From: Actinomycetes bacterium
GTDB lineage: Bacteria > Actinomycetota > Acidimicrobiia > Acidimicrobiales > RAAP-2
Assembly (NCBI GenBank): GCA_021791615.1
Contig: JAJYWG010000312.1
Coordinates: 1-10,767 of the forward strand
Direction: 5' to 3'
DNA: 10,767 nt
Shown: positions 1-6,872 of the stretch, one piece after another
Position numbering within the stretch: position 1 is the first letter of the stretch
Layout of the letters: each line of letters starts with the position of its first letter
The notes under the pieces: model-generated
Seen by the model: only the letters and a program-made list of their open reading frames with translations
What the model was told of the DNA's origin: nothing
Databases searched by the model: none
Made by a program: the position numbers and the translations under genes

Positions 1-1563
1 CATGGAACCGTGGAAGGGCGCTGTGAACGAGAAGATCCCCCCGTCAGACGCCGCTTCGAAGTAGCCCGAGGGCGCGGTGCCCGTGGTCTCCAAGAGGCCC
101 GCGCTGCCACCTGCCGCATTGTCGAAGTACCCGCCGGCAGCGCACGTGGCCCCCGAGCAGGCGACCGATCCGAGGCTCGCGTCCTGGTGTGCCCCGGCGC
201 CCGCTGTCGAGGGTTCGGGGGCCGCAGTCGCCGTCCACGCGCCCTCAGACAGGGTGTCGATCAGGCCGTGGTAGTGCCCCCCACTTGTGCCCACGGCGGT
301 GCAGGCGCCGGGGAGCGGGCAGGTGACCGCGTCCAGGTTGGAGTACACCGTTGTCACGGTGCCCGCATTGGACGGGAGCGGGCTTGCGAGACCGATCCAG
401 GTCGTCCCCGACAGGACACCGATCAACCCTTGTGTATCCCCCTTCGTGTTCTTGTACCTGCCGACGGCGGCGCACGAGCCGGCGGCGGGGCACGAGACCC
501 CGTAGAGCTCCGCGAATTGGTCCGTGCCCGTGCCGGCTGTCGCCGGCACTGGGAGCGTCGCGGAGGTCCACGTGCCTCCCGAGAGGACCTCGACGAGGCC
601 TTGGGCGTGCCCGGTCCCTGTCACGTCATGGAACTGGCCCACGGCGACGCACGACCCGACTGCCGGGCACGCGACCGATGTGAGTGTGAATGTGATCTTT
701 GTCGCTGCGGTGGCCGCCCCGGCAGGCTGCGGCGCCTCCGTCGGGGTCCAGGTCGTGCCGTCGAAGGTGTCGATCAGCCCGGGGTAGCCGTTCGCTGCGA
801 GCTGGTAGTAGCCGACCGCCTCGCATGCCGCCGTCGAGCTGCACGACACCGAGGCGAGGTAGACGTCCGATGTGGCACCCGTCTTGGCCCCTGTCGGCCC
901 CGGGACGGCAGTCGGTGCCCAGGTGCCCGCGGTCAACGTCTCGACCAGGCCCTCGCTCCCCCCCTGTGTGTTCTCATATGTGCCTACGCTGGCGCAGACA
1001 CCGGCGGCGGGGCATGACACCGAGTATAGGGACGCGTACTGGTGTGTGCCGGTCCCCGCTGTCGAGGGCTCCGGCGCCCGCAGGGCCGTCCAGCGGGCGG
1101 CGGAGAGCTCCATGACCAGGGGTAAACGGGGGTGACCGGATGTGGATCCCGAGTACTCGCCCACCGCGACGCATTCGTCCGGTGCCCAGCAGCTGATCGC
1201 AGCCAACGACCCGCTCGCTGTCGCACCAGTGAGTGCGCCGGGCGCAGCGGGCAGGGGGAGATCGGTCCACGACCCGTCGGCGTAGCGAACGGCCAGTGGG
1301 GCGTGGCCTCCTGTGCTGGTGCGGTATGTGCCGACGGCCAGGCACGTCCCCGCGGCCGGGCACGTGACCGCCGAGATTGTGCCCCCGGCCGAGGCGCCGG
1401 TACCGGCACCGCTCGGGACCGGAGCCGCCGCGGGGCTGTAGGAAGGGGCGGGAGTGGCTCCGGCCTGCGGAGCCAGCCCTCCCCCGGCGACCAGCGCTGC
1501 GGCCAGCGACGCCGCCGGGACCATCGCCCACCAGCGTGCTCGGATCGACCTTTTCGTTCGCAT
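1..1563 (-). CDS. Secreted repeat protein with eight Cys-pair repeats (C-terminus cut by window edge)
   Basis: The frame stays open from ATG 1563 to the left edge (521 codons, no stop seen). Residues 1-36 form a signal peptide: an RTKRSIRAR basic start, an Ala/Val/Leu core, and a likely cut after AGA36. A Pro/Ala/Gly-rich linker follows. Then come eight repeats of about 57-59 residues, with first cysteines near 68, 125, 184, 241, 299, 358, 415 and 469. Each has a core like SVSCPAAGSCAAVGxY, then GLVExLSGGTW and a Pro/Thr/Ala linker. Residues 502-521 hold SDGGIFSFTAPFHGS, the start of a second repeat type common in secreted actinobacterial proteins. The repeats look like beta-propeller blades (inference), each with a possible Cys-x5-Cys disulfide. 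Role unknown, perhaps surface binding or adhesion. An AGAGGTG ribosome site precedes the ATG. A GTG at 1570 is in another frame and was rejected. The gene diverges from the operon at 1738 and looks functionally unrelated to it. Confidence 0.85.
   Translation of the reverse strand, partial: MRTKRSIRARWWAMVPAASLAAALVAGGGLAPQAGATPAPSYSPAAAPVPSGAGTGASAGGTISAVTCPAAGTCLAVGTYRTSTGGHAPLAVRYADGSWTDLPLPAAPGALTGATASGSLAAISCWAPDECVAVGEYSGSTSGHPRLPLVMELSAARWTALRAPEPSTAGTGTHQYASLYSVSCPAAGVCASVGTYENTQGGSEGLVETLTAGTWAPTAVPGPTGAKTGATSDVYLASVSCSSTAACEAVGYYQLAANGYPGLIDTFDGTTWTPTEAPQPAGAATAATKITFTLTSVACPAVGSCVAVGQFHDVTGTGHAQGLVEVLSGGTWTSATLPVPATAGTGTDQFAELYGVSCPAAGSCAAVGRYKNTKGDTQGLIGVLSGTTWIGLASPLPSNAGTVTTVYSNLDAVTCPLPGACTAVGTSGGHYHGLIDTLSEGAWTATAAPEPSTAGAGAHQDASLGSVACSGATCAAGGYFDNAAGGSAGLLETTGTAPSGYFEAASDGGIFSFTAPFHGSM
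121..1380 (-). repeat. Eight tandem ~58-codon protein repeats with Cys-x5-Cys cores
   Basis: Translation shows eight copies of a module with core [SA]V[ST]CPAxGxCxAVGxY. First-cysteine codons begin at 1362, 1191, 1014, 843, 669, 492, 321 and 159, a spacing of 54-59 codons. Seven copies have Cys-x5-Cys; the last has Cys-x4-Cys. Similarity is clear in protein but diffuse in DNA, so the array is old and not a recent expansion. Confidence 0.85.
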
Positions 1564-1585
1564 CTCGCACCTCTCGTTCAAGATC

Positions 1586-1591
1586 ACCCTA
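1586..1591 (-). promoter_or_regulatory. Candidate -10 box for the secreted repeat protein
   Basis: On the minus strand TAGGGT fits the actinobacterial TANNNT -10 pattern. It lies 22 nt before ATG 1563, leaving a short leader that contains AGAGGTG. No convincing -35 box was seen. Confidence 0.35.
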
Positions 1592-1642
1592 GAGACTGCG
1601 TCCCGGTTGGCGGCGCGTCGCCGACGTGTATAGCACGGGAGA

Positions 1643-1656
1643 CGGCCCGCGGGCCG
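1643..1656. promoter_or_regulatory. 14-bp perfect GC palindrome in the divergent intergenic region
   Basis: CGGCCCGCGGGCCG is identical to its own reverse complement. It sits between the divergent genes at 1563 and 1738. It could be a regulator site or a short hairpin (5-bp stem, CGCG loop). In DNA this GC-rich such palindromes also arise by chance. Confidence 0.25.
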
Positions 1657-1700
1657 GAGATCGGCGTGACGGGCGGGTGATACCTGGCTGTCGTGGCATA

Positions 1701-1717
1701 TCTGACGAGTCGTCAGA
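1701..1717. promoter_or_regulatory. Perfect palindromic operator (TetR-like layout) upstream of the catabolic operon
   Basis: TCTGACGA-G-TCGTCAGA has 8-bp arms that match perfectly around one central base. It overlaps the predicted -35 box and part of the spacer of the promoter ahead of ATG 1738, where a bound repressor would block RNA polymerase. The core TGACG-N3-CGTCA recurs only at 6965-6977. The size and position are typical of TetR-family operators (family knowledge); the actual regulator is not in the window. Confidence 0.65.
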
Positions 1718-1730
1718 CCCGCGCTACGCT
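1702..1730 (+). promoter_or_regulatory. Leaderless-type promoter of the amidohydrolase/acyl-CoA dehydrogenase operon
   Basis: The -35 candidate CTGACG (1702-1707) is followed by a 17-nt spacer and the -10 candidate TACGCT (1725-1730). Seven bases then lead to ATG 1738, so transcription would start at or next to the ATG. No Shine-Dalgarno sequence lies before that ATG, which agrees with leaderless initiation. Confidence 0.55.
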
Positions 1731-1737
1731 CCCTCCC

Positions 1738-2937
1738 ATGGGCGAGCTTCCCCTCATCGTGTCGGTGGACGACCACGTCGTCGAGCCGTCCCACGTGTGG
1801 CAGGACCGGCTGCCGGCCAAGTACGCCGAGGTCGGGCCCCGGGTCGTGCGCGCGCCGATGGGGGAGATCACGTTCCTCGGCGGCAAGCTCACCGTCAAGC
1901 CCGGGAGCGAGGGGAACCCCACTGATTGGTGGTACTACGAGGAGCTCAAGCGCCCCCTGCTGCGGGTGGACTCGGCAGTCGGGGTGCCGCGCGACGAGGT
2001 CACGATGAAGGGCATCACCTACGAGGACATGCGTCCTGGCTCCTACCAGGTGAAGCAGCGCCTGGAGGACATGGACCTCAACCACATCGAAGCCGCGCTG
2101 TGCTTCCCCACCTTCCCGCGCTTCTGCGGGCAGACCTTCTGCGAGGCCAAGGACAAGGAGCTGGCGCTGCTCTGCGTGAAGGCCTACAACGACTGGATGG
2201 TCGAGGAGTGGTGCGGCGAGTCGGGCGGGCGGCTCGTCCCGCTCACGCTGATCCCCCTCTGGGACGCCGGGCTGGCGGCGGACGAAGTGCGGCGCAACGC
2301 GGACCGCGGCGTGCGGGCCGTGTGCTTCAGCGAGATCCCCCCGTTCCTGGGGCTCCCGAGCGTGCACGATCCCGACGGCTACTGGGACCCGTTCTTCGCC
2401 GCCTGTGCCGAGACCGGGACGGTGGTGAACATGCACATCGGGTCCTCTTCCAAGATGCCGTCGACCTCGGCCGACGCACCGCCGGCGGTCGGCTCCACGC
2501 TCACGCACACCAACGCGACCTTTTCCATGGTGGACTTCTTGTTCTCCGGCGTGCTGGTCCGCTTCCCGGAGCTCAAGATCGCCTACTCCGAGGGCCAGAT
2601 CGGATGGATTCCCTACATCCTCGAGCGTGCCGACCGGGTCTGGGAGGACAACCGGGGCTGGGGAGGCGTGGCCGACAGGGTGCCGAACCCGCCGTCGACC
2701 TACTTCCGAGACCACATCTACGGTTGCTTCTTCGACGACGCGCACGGTCTCAAGTCGGTGGAGGAGATCGGCGAGGACAACATCACCTACGAATCGGACT
2801 ACCCCCACTCCGACTCCACCTGGCCCCGGACCAAGGAGATCGCCGAAGTCCAGATGGCCGGCCTCACCGACGAGCAGCGCCGCAAGATCGTCCGGGGCAA
2901 CGCGATCCGGCTCTTCGGCCTCGACCTGGTCGCGTGA
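1738..2937 (+). CDS. Amidohydrolase-2 family metal-dependent hydrolase or decarboxylase
   Basis: The 399-residue protein has the usual length and landmarks of the amidohydrolase-2 (ACMSD-like TIM-barrel) family. The N-terminal strand reads SVDDHVVEP, with D11-D12-H13 where the family binds metal. NMHIGSS places the likely barrel metal ligand at H233, and YESDYPHSDS places the catalytic or metal-binding Asp at D354. Members hydrolyse C-N or C-C bonds or decarboxylate aromatic or muconate-type acids, so the exact reaction cannot be read here. ATG 1738 was chosen over the in-frame GTG 1693 because the family start (short Met segment, then the DDH strand) fits, and because the longer form would put the operator and promoter inside the coding sequence. 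It is the first gene of a four-gene plus-strand operon, 48 nt before the next, and is probably cytoplasmic. Confidence 0.88.
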   Translation: MGELPLIVSVDDHVVEPSHVWQDRLPAKYAEVGPRVVRAPMGEITFLGGKLTVKPGSEGNPTDWWYYEELKRPLLRVDSAVGVPRDEVTMKGITYEDMRPGSYQVKQRLEDMDLNHIEAALCFPTFPRFCGQTFCEAKDKELALLCVKAYNDWMVEEWCGESGGRLVPLTLIPLWDAGLAADEVRRNADRGVRAVCFSEIPPFLGLPSVHDPDGYWDPFFAACAETGTVVNMHIGSSSKMPSTSADAPPAVGSTLTHTNATFSMVDFLFSGVLVRFPELKIAYSEGQIGWIPYILERADRVWEDNRGWGGVADRVPNPPSTYFRDHIYGCFFDDAHGLKSVEEIGEDNITYESDYPHSDSTWPRTKEIAEVQMAGLTDEQRRKIVRGNAIRLFGLDLVA

Positions 2938-2985
2938 GACTGCTCCCGGCCCGAGAAGACTGAGGCACCGGGCTGCTGCGGCAAG

Positions 2986-4179
2986 ATGGACCTCCGCGAC
3001 ACGCCGTCCGAGGAGCGCTTCCGGTCCGAGCTGCGCTCGTGGCTCGACACCACCGTGCCGGCCCTCGGCCCCAAGCCCGCTGCTGACGACTGGGTCGCAC
3101 GCCGGGAGTACGACACGGCGTGGCAGCGCCTCTTGTTCGACGCCGGGTACGCCGGAGTGGACTGGCCGATCGAGGGCGGCGGGCGCGGGGCGAGCGCTGC
3201 GGAACAGCTCATCTTCGTCGAGGAGCTCGAACGGGCCCGCGCACCCTACGTCGGGGTGAACTTCGTGGGGCTCCTCCATGCAGGGCCGACCATCGCCGTG
3301 GAAGGCACTCCCGAACAGCGGGCTCGCTACCTCCCCCCGATCCTGCGGGGAGAAGAGGTCTGGTGCCAGGGATTCTCCGAACCCGATGCCGGGAGCGACC
3401 TCGCCTCGCTCAGGACCCGGGCCGAGCGGCGCGGCGACCGCTACGTCGTGAACGGCTCGAAGATCTGGACCAGCCATGCCGAAGTGGCCGATCTCTGCGA
3501 GCTGCTGGTACGCACCGGCCCCGAGGACTCCCGCCACCGGGGCATCACCTGGCTCATCATGCCGATGGACACCCCGGGGATCGAGATCCGGCCGCTGCGG
3601 ACGATCGCCGGTACCGACGAGTTTGCCGAGCTGTTCCTCGAAGACGTGGAGATCCCCGTGGAGCTGCGCGTCGGCGAGGAGGACGACGGGTGGCGGGTCA
3701 CGATGGTGACGCTGGGCTTCGAACGCGGGACTGCGTTCGTCGGCGAGCTCCTGGCGTCCATGGAGCTGCTCGCCCGCCTGCGTGACGCCGCCCGATCCGA
3801 GGCGGGTGGCACAGGCGAGCTGGCGTCTCGCATCGGCCGCCTGGGGGCCGAGCTCGACGGCCTGTGGGCGTTGGTCCGGCGCAACGTCTCGATCGCCGCC
3901 CGCGCCGGTGCCACGGGGGCAGGCGGGAGCGTGTTCAAGCTGGCGTACTCCGAGCTGCGCCAGCGGCTCGGAGAGCTGGGGATGGAGATGATCGGCCCGG
4001 CCGGCCTCTCGCGCACCGAGGTGGACGGCCTGGCGTGGCCGCGCGTCGAAGGCGGACCTGGCAGTGCCGAGCTGGTCGACGTCTGGATCAACGGCTTCTC
4101 GCGGACCATCGCCGCGGGCACCTCACAGATCCAGCGCAACATCGTGGCCGAGCGCGTCCTCGGCCTCCCCAAGGGATAG
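2986..4179 (+). CDS. Acyl-CoA dehydrogenase, catalytic-type (FadE26-like) subunit
   Basis: This is a 397-residue flavoprotein that would desaturate an acyl-CoA at the alpha-beta position and pass electrons to ETF. The MDLRDTPSEERFRSELRSWL start is typical of the family. The flavin segment WCQGFSEPDAGSDL (126-139) and KIWTSHA (159-165) are intact, and the C-terminus ends GTSQIQRNIVAERVLGLP (379-395). The usual C-terminal catalytic Glu (the YEGT position of medium-chain enzymes) is Ala here (IAAGTS). A helix-G Glu is present as LGFERG (E246), the position used by isovaleryl-CoA dehydrogenase and, as I recall, by mycobacterial ChsE4/FadE26. It is followed after 6 nt by a short partner subunit, as in alpha2beta2 enzymes of steroid side-chain oxidation. 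The start has no strong Shine-Dalgarno, so coupling within the operon is likely. Confidence 0.9.
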   Translation: MDLRDTPSEERFRSELRSWLDTTVPALGPKPAADDWVARREYDTAWQRLLFDAGYAGVDWPIEGGGRGASAAEQLIFVEELERARAPYVGVNFVGLLHAGPTIAVEGTPEQRARYLPPILRGEEVWCQGFSEPDAGSDLASLRTRAERRGDRYVVNGSKIWTSHAEVADLCELLVRTGPEDSRHRGITWLIMPMDTPGIEIRPLRTIAGTDEFAELFLEDVEIPVELRVGEEDDGWRVTMVTLGFERGTAFVGELLASMELLARLRDAARSEAGGTGELASRIGRLGAELDGLWALVRRNVSIAARAGATGAGGSVFKLAYSELRQRLGELGMEMIGPAGLSRTEVDGLAWPRVEGGPGSAELVDVWINGFSRTIAAGTSQIQRNIVAERVLGLPKG

Positions 4180-4185
4180 CCGGCA

Positions 4186-5235
4186 GTGGACTTCGTGCTC
4201 TCCGAGGACCAAGAGGCCCTGGCCCACCTCATTCGCATGATCGTGGCCGGGCGGTTCCCGCTCGACCGGACCCGGCGGGCCGAGGACGCGCGCCAGGTCG
4301 TCGACCCCGACGACTGGGCAGCGCTCGGCGAAGCCGGGGTGTTCTCGCTGACCGTCCCCGAGGCCCGAGGTGGGGTGGGGCTCGGCCTGGCCGACGCGGC
4401 CGTCGTGTTCGAAGAGCTCGGGAGGGGACTGGTCCCCGGTCCCCTCGTCGCCTCGCACCTGGCCGGAGACCTGGCCGGTGCGGCTGGTGTCTTCGGTGCC
4501 GAGGGTGCTCTGGAGCGCTGGTGCGCCGGGGCGGCCGACGGCTCGATGGTCGTCGGCGCGGTGCGCGCCCCTCTCCCCGGCACCGAGGGCACCTCGCTCC
4601 TCGTGGCCCACTTGGACTCGCTCCATGCACTGATCATCGTCGAACCGAGCCTCCGCCTCACCGTGCTGGGAGGCGAGGCCCTCGAAGAGCTTCGCTCCCG
4701 GGCTCGGCCGGTCGACCGCCCGCTCGATCCTCTCACCCCGCTCTCCGTTGTCGACGTGCTGCCCGAAGGGAACCCGGTACCCGGTGGTGCGACAACCGCC
4801 GTCCGCTGGACGGACCGATGGCGGGTGCTGGTCGGCGCGACCGCGGTCGGTCTCGCGGACGCCACGTGCCAGATGGCCACGGCGTTCGCCAAAGAACGGC
4901 ACCAGTTTGGACGCCCGATCGGCTCCTTCCAAGCCGTCAAGCACATCTGCGCCGACATGCTGGTCCGAACCGAGGTGGCGCGAGCTGCCGTCCACGCGGC
5001 GGCGGTCACCGCCGACGGGGCCGGGGCCGGCGACCTCGGACGTCTGTCCGCCGGTGCGGCCCTGCTCGCCGCCGACGCGGCCGACCGGAACGCCAGAGCC
5101 GCGATCCAGGTGCACGGCGGGATGGGCTTCACCTGGGATGTGCCGCTGCACCTCTACTTGATGCGAACCCGTGTGCTCGCGGCGTCGCTCGACTCCCCTC
5201 GCGCCCTGGCCGAGGAAGTCGCGGCTCGCTACTGA
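4186..5235 (+). CDS. Acyl-CoA dehydrogenase, short non-catalytic-type partner subunit
   Basis: This 349-residue protein starts at GTG 4186 with MDFVLSEDQEAL, a standard acyl-CoA dehydrogenase N-terminus. AAGGGA inside the end of the previous gene serves as its ribosome site. The C-terminal domain is well kept: KERHQFGRPIGSFQAVKH and QVHGGMGFTWDVPLHLYL are the FAD/ADP and dimer-contact motifs. The middle domain is degenerate. There is no EPDAGSD flavin segment, no GTSQIQ tail, and no Glu in helix G (WRVLVGATAVGLAD where its partner has FERG). It therefore probably serves as the structural or cofactor-binding half of a heterotetramer with the product of 2986-4179, like mycobacterial FadE27/FadE29-type partners. 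The 6-nt spacing supports equal co-production. A stand-alone enzyme is less likely. Confidence 0.87.
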   Translation: MDFVLSEDQEALAHLIRMIVAGRFPLDRTRRAEDARQVVDPDDWAALGEAGVFSLTVPEARGGVGLGLADAAVVFEELGRGLVPGPLVASHLAGDLAGAAGVFGAEGALERWCAGAADGSMVVGAVRAPLPGTEGTSLLVAHLDSLHALIIVEPSLRLTVLGGEALEELRSRARPVDRPLDPLTPLSVVDVLPEGNPVPGGATTAVRWTDRWRVLVGATAVGLADATCQMATAFAKERHQFGRPIGSFQAVKHICADMLVRTEVARAAVHAAAVTADGAGAGDLGRLSAGAALLAADAADRNARAAIQVHGGMGFTWDVPLHLYLMRTRVLAASLDSPRALAEEVAARY

Positions 5236-5256
5236 CCGACTGCGCAAACCGAGGAC

Positions 5257-5291
5257 GAGGAGGACCAATGGAGGACCCATGGAGGCCGTGA
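5257..5291 (+). promoter_or_regulatory. Translation start region with a 7-codon mini-ORF overlapping the next gene
   Basis: The strongest Shine-Dalgarno here, GAGGAGGA (5257-5264), is best placed for ATG 5268. That ATG opens a seven-codon frame (MEDPWRP, stop 5289-5291), not the oxidoreductase frame. The oxidoreductase ATG 5279 has its own GGAGG (5270-5274) with only 4 nt spacing and lies inside the mini-ORF. This may be translational coupling or just chance overlap. Confidence 0.3.
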
Positions 5292-6247
5292 GCATCGTCC
5301 CCGAAGGCCAAGCCGTGTACGGGATGCAGCTCCCGATCCAGTCGCAGTCGACGCTCTACACCGCCGAGTGGGAGACCCGCTCAGGACCGGACGAGCTGGC
5401 CCGGATCGCCCGGACGGCCGACGAGGCGGACTTTTTCTATCTCGGCGTCTGCGACCACACGGCGATCCCCGAACGCCTGGCCGGCGCGATGAGCACTGTC
5501 TGGTACGACACCACCGCCACGCTCGGGTGGCTGGCGGGGATCACGGCTCGAGCCCGCATTCTCTCGCACGTCCTCGTCCTGGCGCAGCGCCACCCGCTGC
5601 GGGCCGCCAAGGAGCTCTCGACCCTCGACGTGCTCTCCGGTGGCCGCTTGGTCGTCGGGGTGGGTGCCGGCCACGTGCCGGAGGAGTACGAGCTCCTCAC
5701 TGGTGGGTTTGCCGAGCGCGGCCGGCACCTCGACGAAGCGATCCAGGCGTTGGTGCTGGCCTTCACCCAGCAATTCCCCGAGCTCCCCGGACCCCGATGG
5801 CCGGTGTCGAAGATGGGCCTCGCCCCCCGCCCGGTCCAGCAGCCTCGCCCCCCCATCTGGGTCGGGGGATCGAGCCGGCCAGCCATCCGCCGGGCCGCTG
5901 CCTTCGGTGACGGGTGGCTTCCCCAGGGCACCCGGCGGGCCGATCTCCCCGAGCAGATCTCCTTGCTCCGCCGGTGGCGAGACCAGCTCCGCGACGGAGC
6001 GCCCATTGACATCGGGACCATTGCCGAGCCCATCTACCTGGTCGGTCACGGGACGGGCGGCGATGCAGGGTGGGACCAGCCGCGCTACGTCTTGCGGGGC
6101 GGTCCCGAAGAGGTTGCGGCATCCCTGCGCGAGCTGGTCGCGATGGGTGTCTCCCACCTCCAGGTGCGTTTCATGGCACGAACTGCCGATGAGTGCTGCG
6201 ACCAGATCGCGGCGTTTGGCTCGTCGGTGGGACCGCTCCTCTCCTGA
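5279..6247 (+). CDS. LLM-class F420-dependent-type oxidoreductase (luciferase-like fold)
   Basis: This is a 322-residue TIM-barrel protein of the bacterial luciferase-like superfamily, in the branch that mostly uses coenzyme F420 in actinobacteria. Evidence includes YGMQLPIQSQS at the first strand (14-24), YLGVCDHTAIP (54-64), RARILSHVLVLAQRHPLRAAKE (91-112, the cofactor-binding core), LDVLSGGRLVVGVGAGHVPEEY (116-137), and PPIWVGGSSRPAIRRAAAFGDGW (191-213). The substrate is unknown; relatives reduce or oxidise alcohols, enones or activated ring compounds. FMN or another flavin use cannot be excluded. ATG 5279 was preferred to GTG 5288, which has no usable ribosome-site spacing, and to upstream in-frame GTGs that lie inside the previous gene. 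It ends the operon, 43 nt after the previous stop, and faces a convergent minus-strand gene. Confidence 0.88.
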   Translation: MEAVSIVPEGQAVYGMQLPIQSQSTLYTAEWETRSGPDELARIARTADEADFFYLGVCDHTAIPERLAGAMSTVWYDTTATLGWLAGITARARILSHVLVLAQRHPLRAAKELSTLDVLSGGRLVVGVGAGHVPEEYELLTGGFAERGRHLDEAIQALVLAFTQQFPELPGPRWPVSKMGLAPRPVQQPRPPIWVGGSSRPAIRRAAAFGDGWLPQGTRRADLPEQISLLRRWRDQLRDGAPIDIGTIAEPIYLVGHGTGGDAGWDQPRYVLRGGPEEVAASLRELVAMGVSHLQVRFMARTADECCDQIAAFGSSVGPLLS

Positions 6248-6260
6248 GTGCCGGTTCGGG

Positions 6261-6329
6261 ACGGGTGCGGCGAGCGCCGACGCGGCGGACGGGTGCGGCG
6301 AGCGCCGTCGCGGCAAACGGGTGCGGCAG
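6261..6329. repeat. 28-bp tandem direct repeats in a convergent gap
   Basis: Two adjacent 28-bp units (6261-6288 and 6289-6316) differ at three positions. A third partial unit (6317-6329) repeats the first 12 bases. Each full unit contains CGGCG-AG-CGCCG, a small inverted repeat. The array fills nearly all of the gap between the stop codons of the converging genes ending at 6247 and 6331. It could act in two-way termination or be a spreading intergenic repeat. There are no spacers, so it is not CRISPR. Confidence 0.75.
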
Positions 6330-6330
6330 C

Positions 6331-6777
6331 TCAGGCTTGGTGGTCGGTCGTGTCTCGCACCCATTGGGGCATGGCGATAGCCGCACCACCAGTGGTTGGC
6401 CGCTCCGAGTACACGACTTTTACCGGCTCGCCGATGCGGATCGTGCTCGGATCAATCTCGCCGATGGACCCTTCGGGGCGGGTGACCAGGTTTCCCACCA
6501 GGCGCAACGTGGGATCCTCAACGAGCGCCACCACGATGACGTTGTACGGCGCGAGCTCCGCATACGCCGGGAGAAGCGGGGGGTGCGGAACGACGAACGA
6601 CCAGATCGTTCCCCGTCCCGAGACCGCCTCCCAACGGCGAGACGTGGAGTGGCACCACGGACACATCACTCGGGGGGGAAACCTCATTCGGCCGCACTCA
6701 CCGCATGCCTGCATCCTGAGCTCACCAGCAGCGGTCCCCTCCCAGAATCCGGCTGACTCCTCGTCGGGCACCGGCAC
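6331..6777 (-). CDS. DUF35 zinc-ribbon/OB-fold acyl-CoA-associated protein
   Basis: With the GTG at 6777 this is a 148-residue protein beginning MPVPDEESAGFWEG, the usual opening of this family. A zinc ribbon follows: C25-x2-C28, ten residues (GRMRFPPRVM), then C39-x2-C42. An OB fold starts at GTIWSFVVPHPP and continues to the C-terminus. Relatives bind acyl-CoA and form complexes with thiolase-like aldolases or MaoC-type hydratases (for example the ChsH2-Ltp2 type of steroid side-chain cleavage). No such partner is in this window. The start is uncertain. The frame is open upstream through a (Pro-Ala)n stretch to TTG 6864 (177 residues) and GTG 6972 (213 residues), but codon use there is poor. 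No ribosome site precedes GTG 6777. It converges on the oxidoreductase gene and is divergent from the aldehyde dehydrogenase. Confidence 0.85.
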   Translation of the reverse strand: MPVPDEESAGFWEGTAAGELRMQACGECGRMRFPPRVMCPWCHSTSRRWEAVSGRGTIWSFVVPHPPLLPAYAELAPYNVIVVALVEDPTLRLVGNLVTRPEGSIGEIDPSTIRIGEPVKVVYSERPTTGGAAIAMPQWVRDTTDHQA

Positions 6778-6793
6778 CAGGAGTGCTGGAGCT

Positions 6794-6840
6794 GCTGGTG
6801 CTGGTGCTGGTGCTGGTGCTGGTGCTGGTGCTGGTGCTGG
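6794..6840. repeat. GCTGGT hexanucleotide tandem tract (about 7.8 copies)
   Basis: Seven exact GCTGGT units plus GCTGG run without interruption. Read on the minus strand in the DUF35 frame they encode (Pro-Ala)n. Read on the plus strand they give (Leu-Val)n. A six-base unit keeps the frame when copies are gained or lost, so slippage would change linker or leader length, not switch the gene off. Confidence 0.9.
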
Positions 6841-6872
6841 CGTCGTGTCGTCTCGGGTGGGCAAGGACGATG

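Noticed and set aside
10..1017. Plus-strand open frame of 335 codons over the secreted repeat gene
   Set aside because: Arg/Gly-rich translation with no features; the minus strand carries a signal peptide and regular Cys repeats.
974..1570. Minus-strand frame starting at GTG 1570
   Set aside because: Its start overlaps ATG 1563 in another frame and its translation is Arg/Gly-rich; the ATG 1563 frame is clearly the real one.
1693..1737. Longer N-terminus for the amidohydrolase from GTG 1693
   Set aside because: It would encode the operator and promoter, and the added 15 residues do not look like the family start.
3441..5132. Minus-strand open frame of 563 codons across the two acyl-CoA dehydrogenase genes
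   Set aside because: Ser/Arg/Pro-rich translation with no family motifs, lying opposite two genes with intact acyl-CoA dehydrogenase signatures; typical antisense shadow in GC-rich DNA.
6261..6329. CRISPR array
   Set aside because: Units are directly adjacent with no spacers, and no cas genes are nearby.
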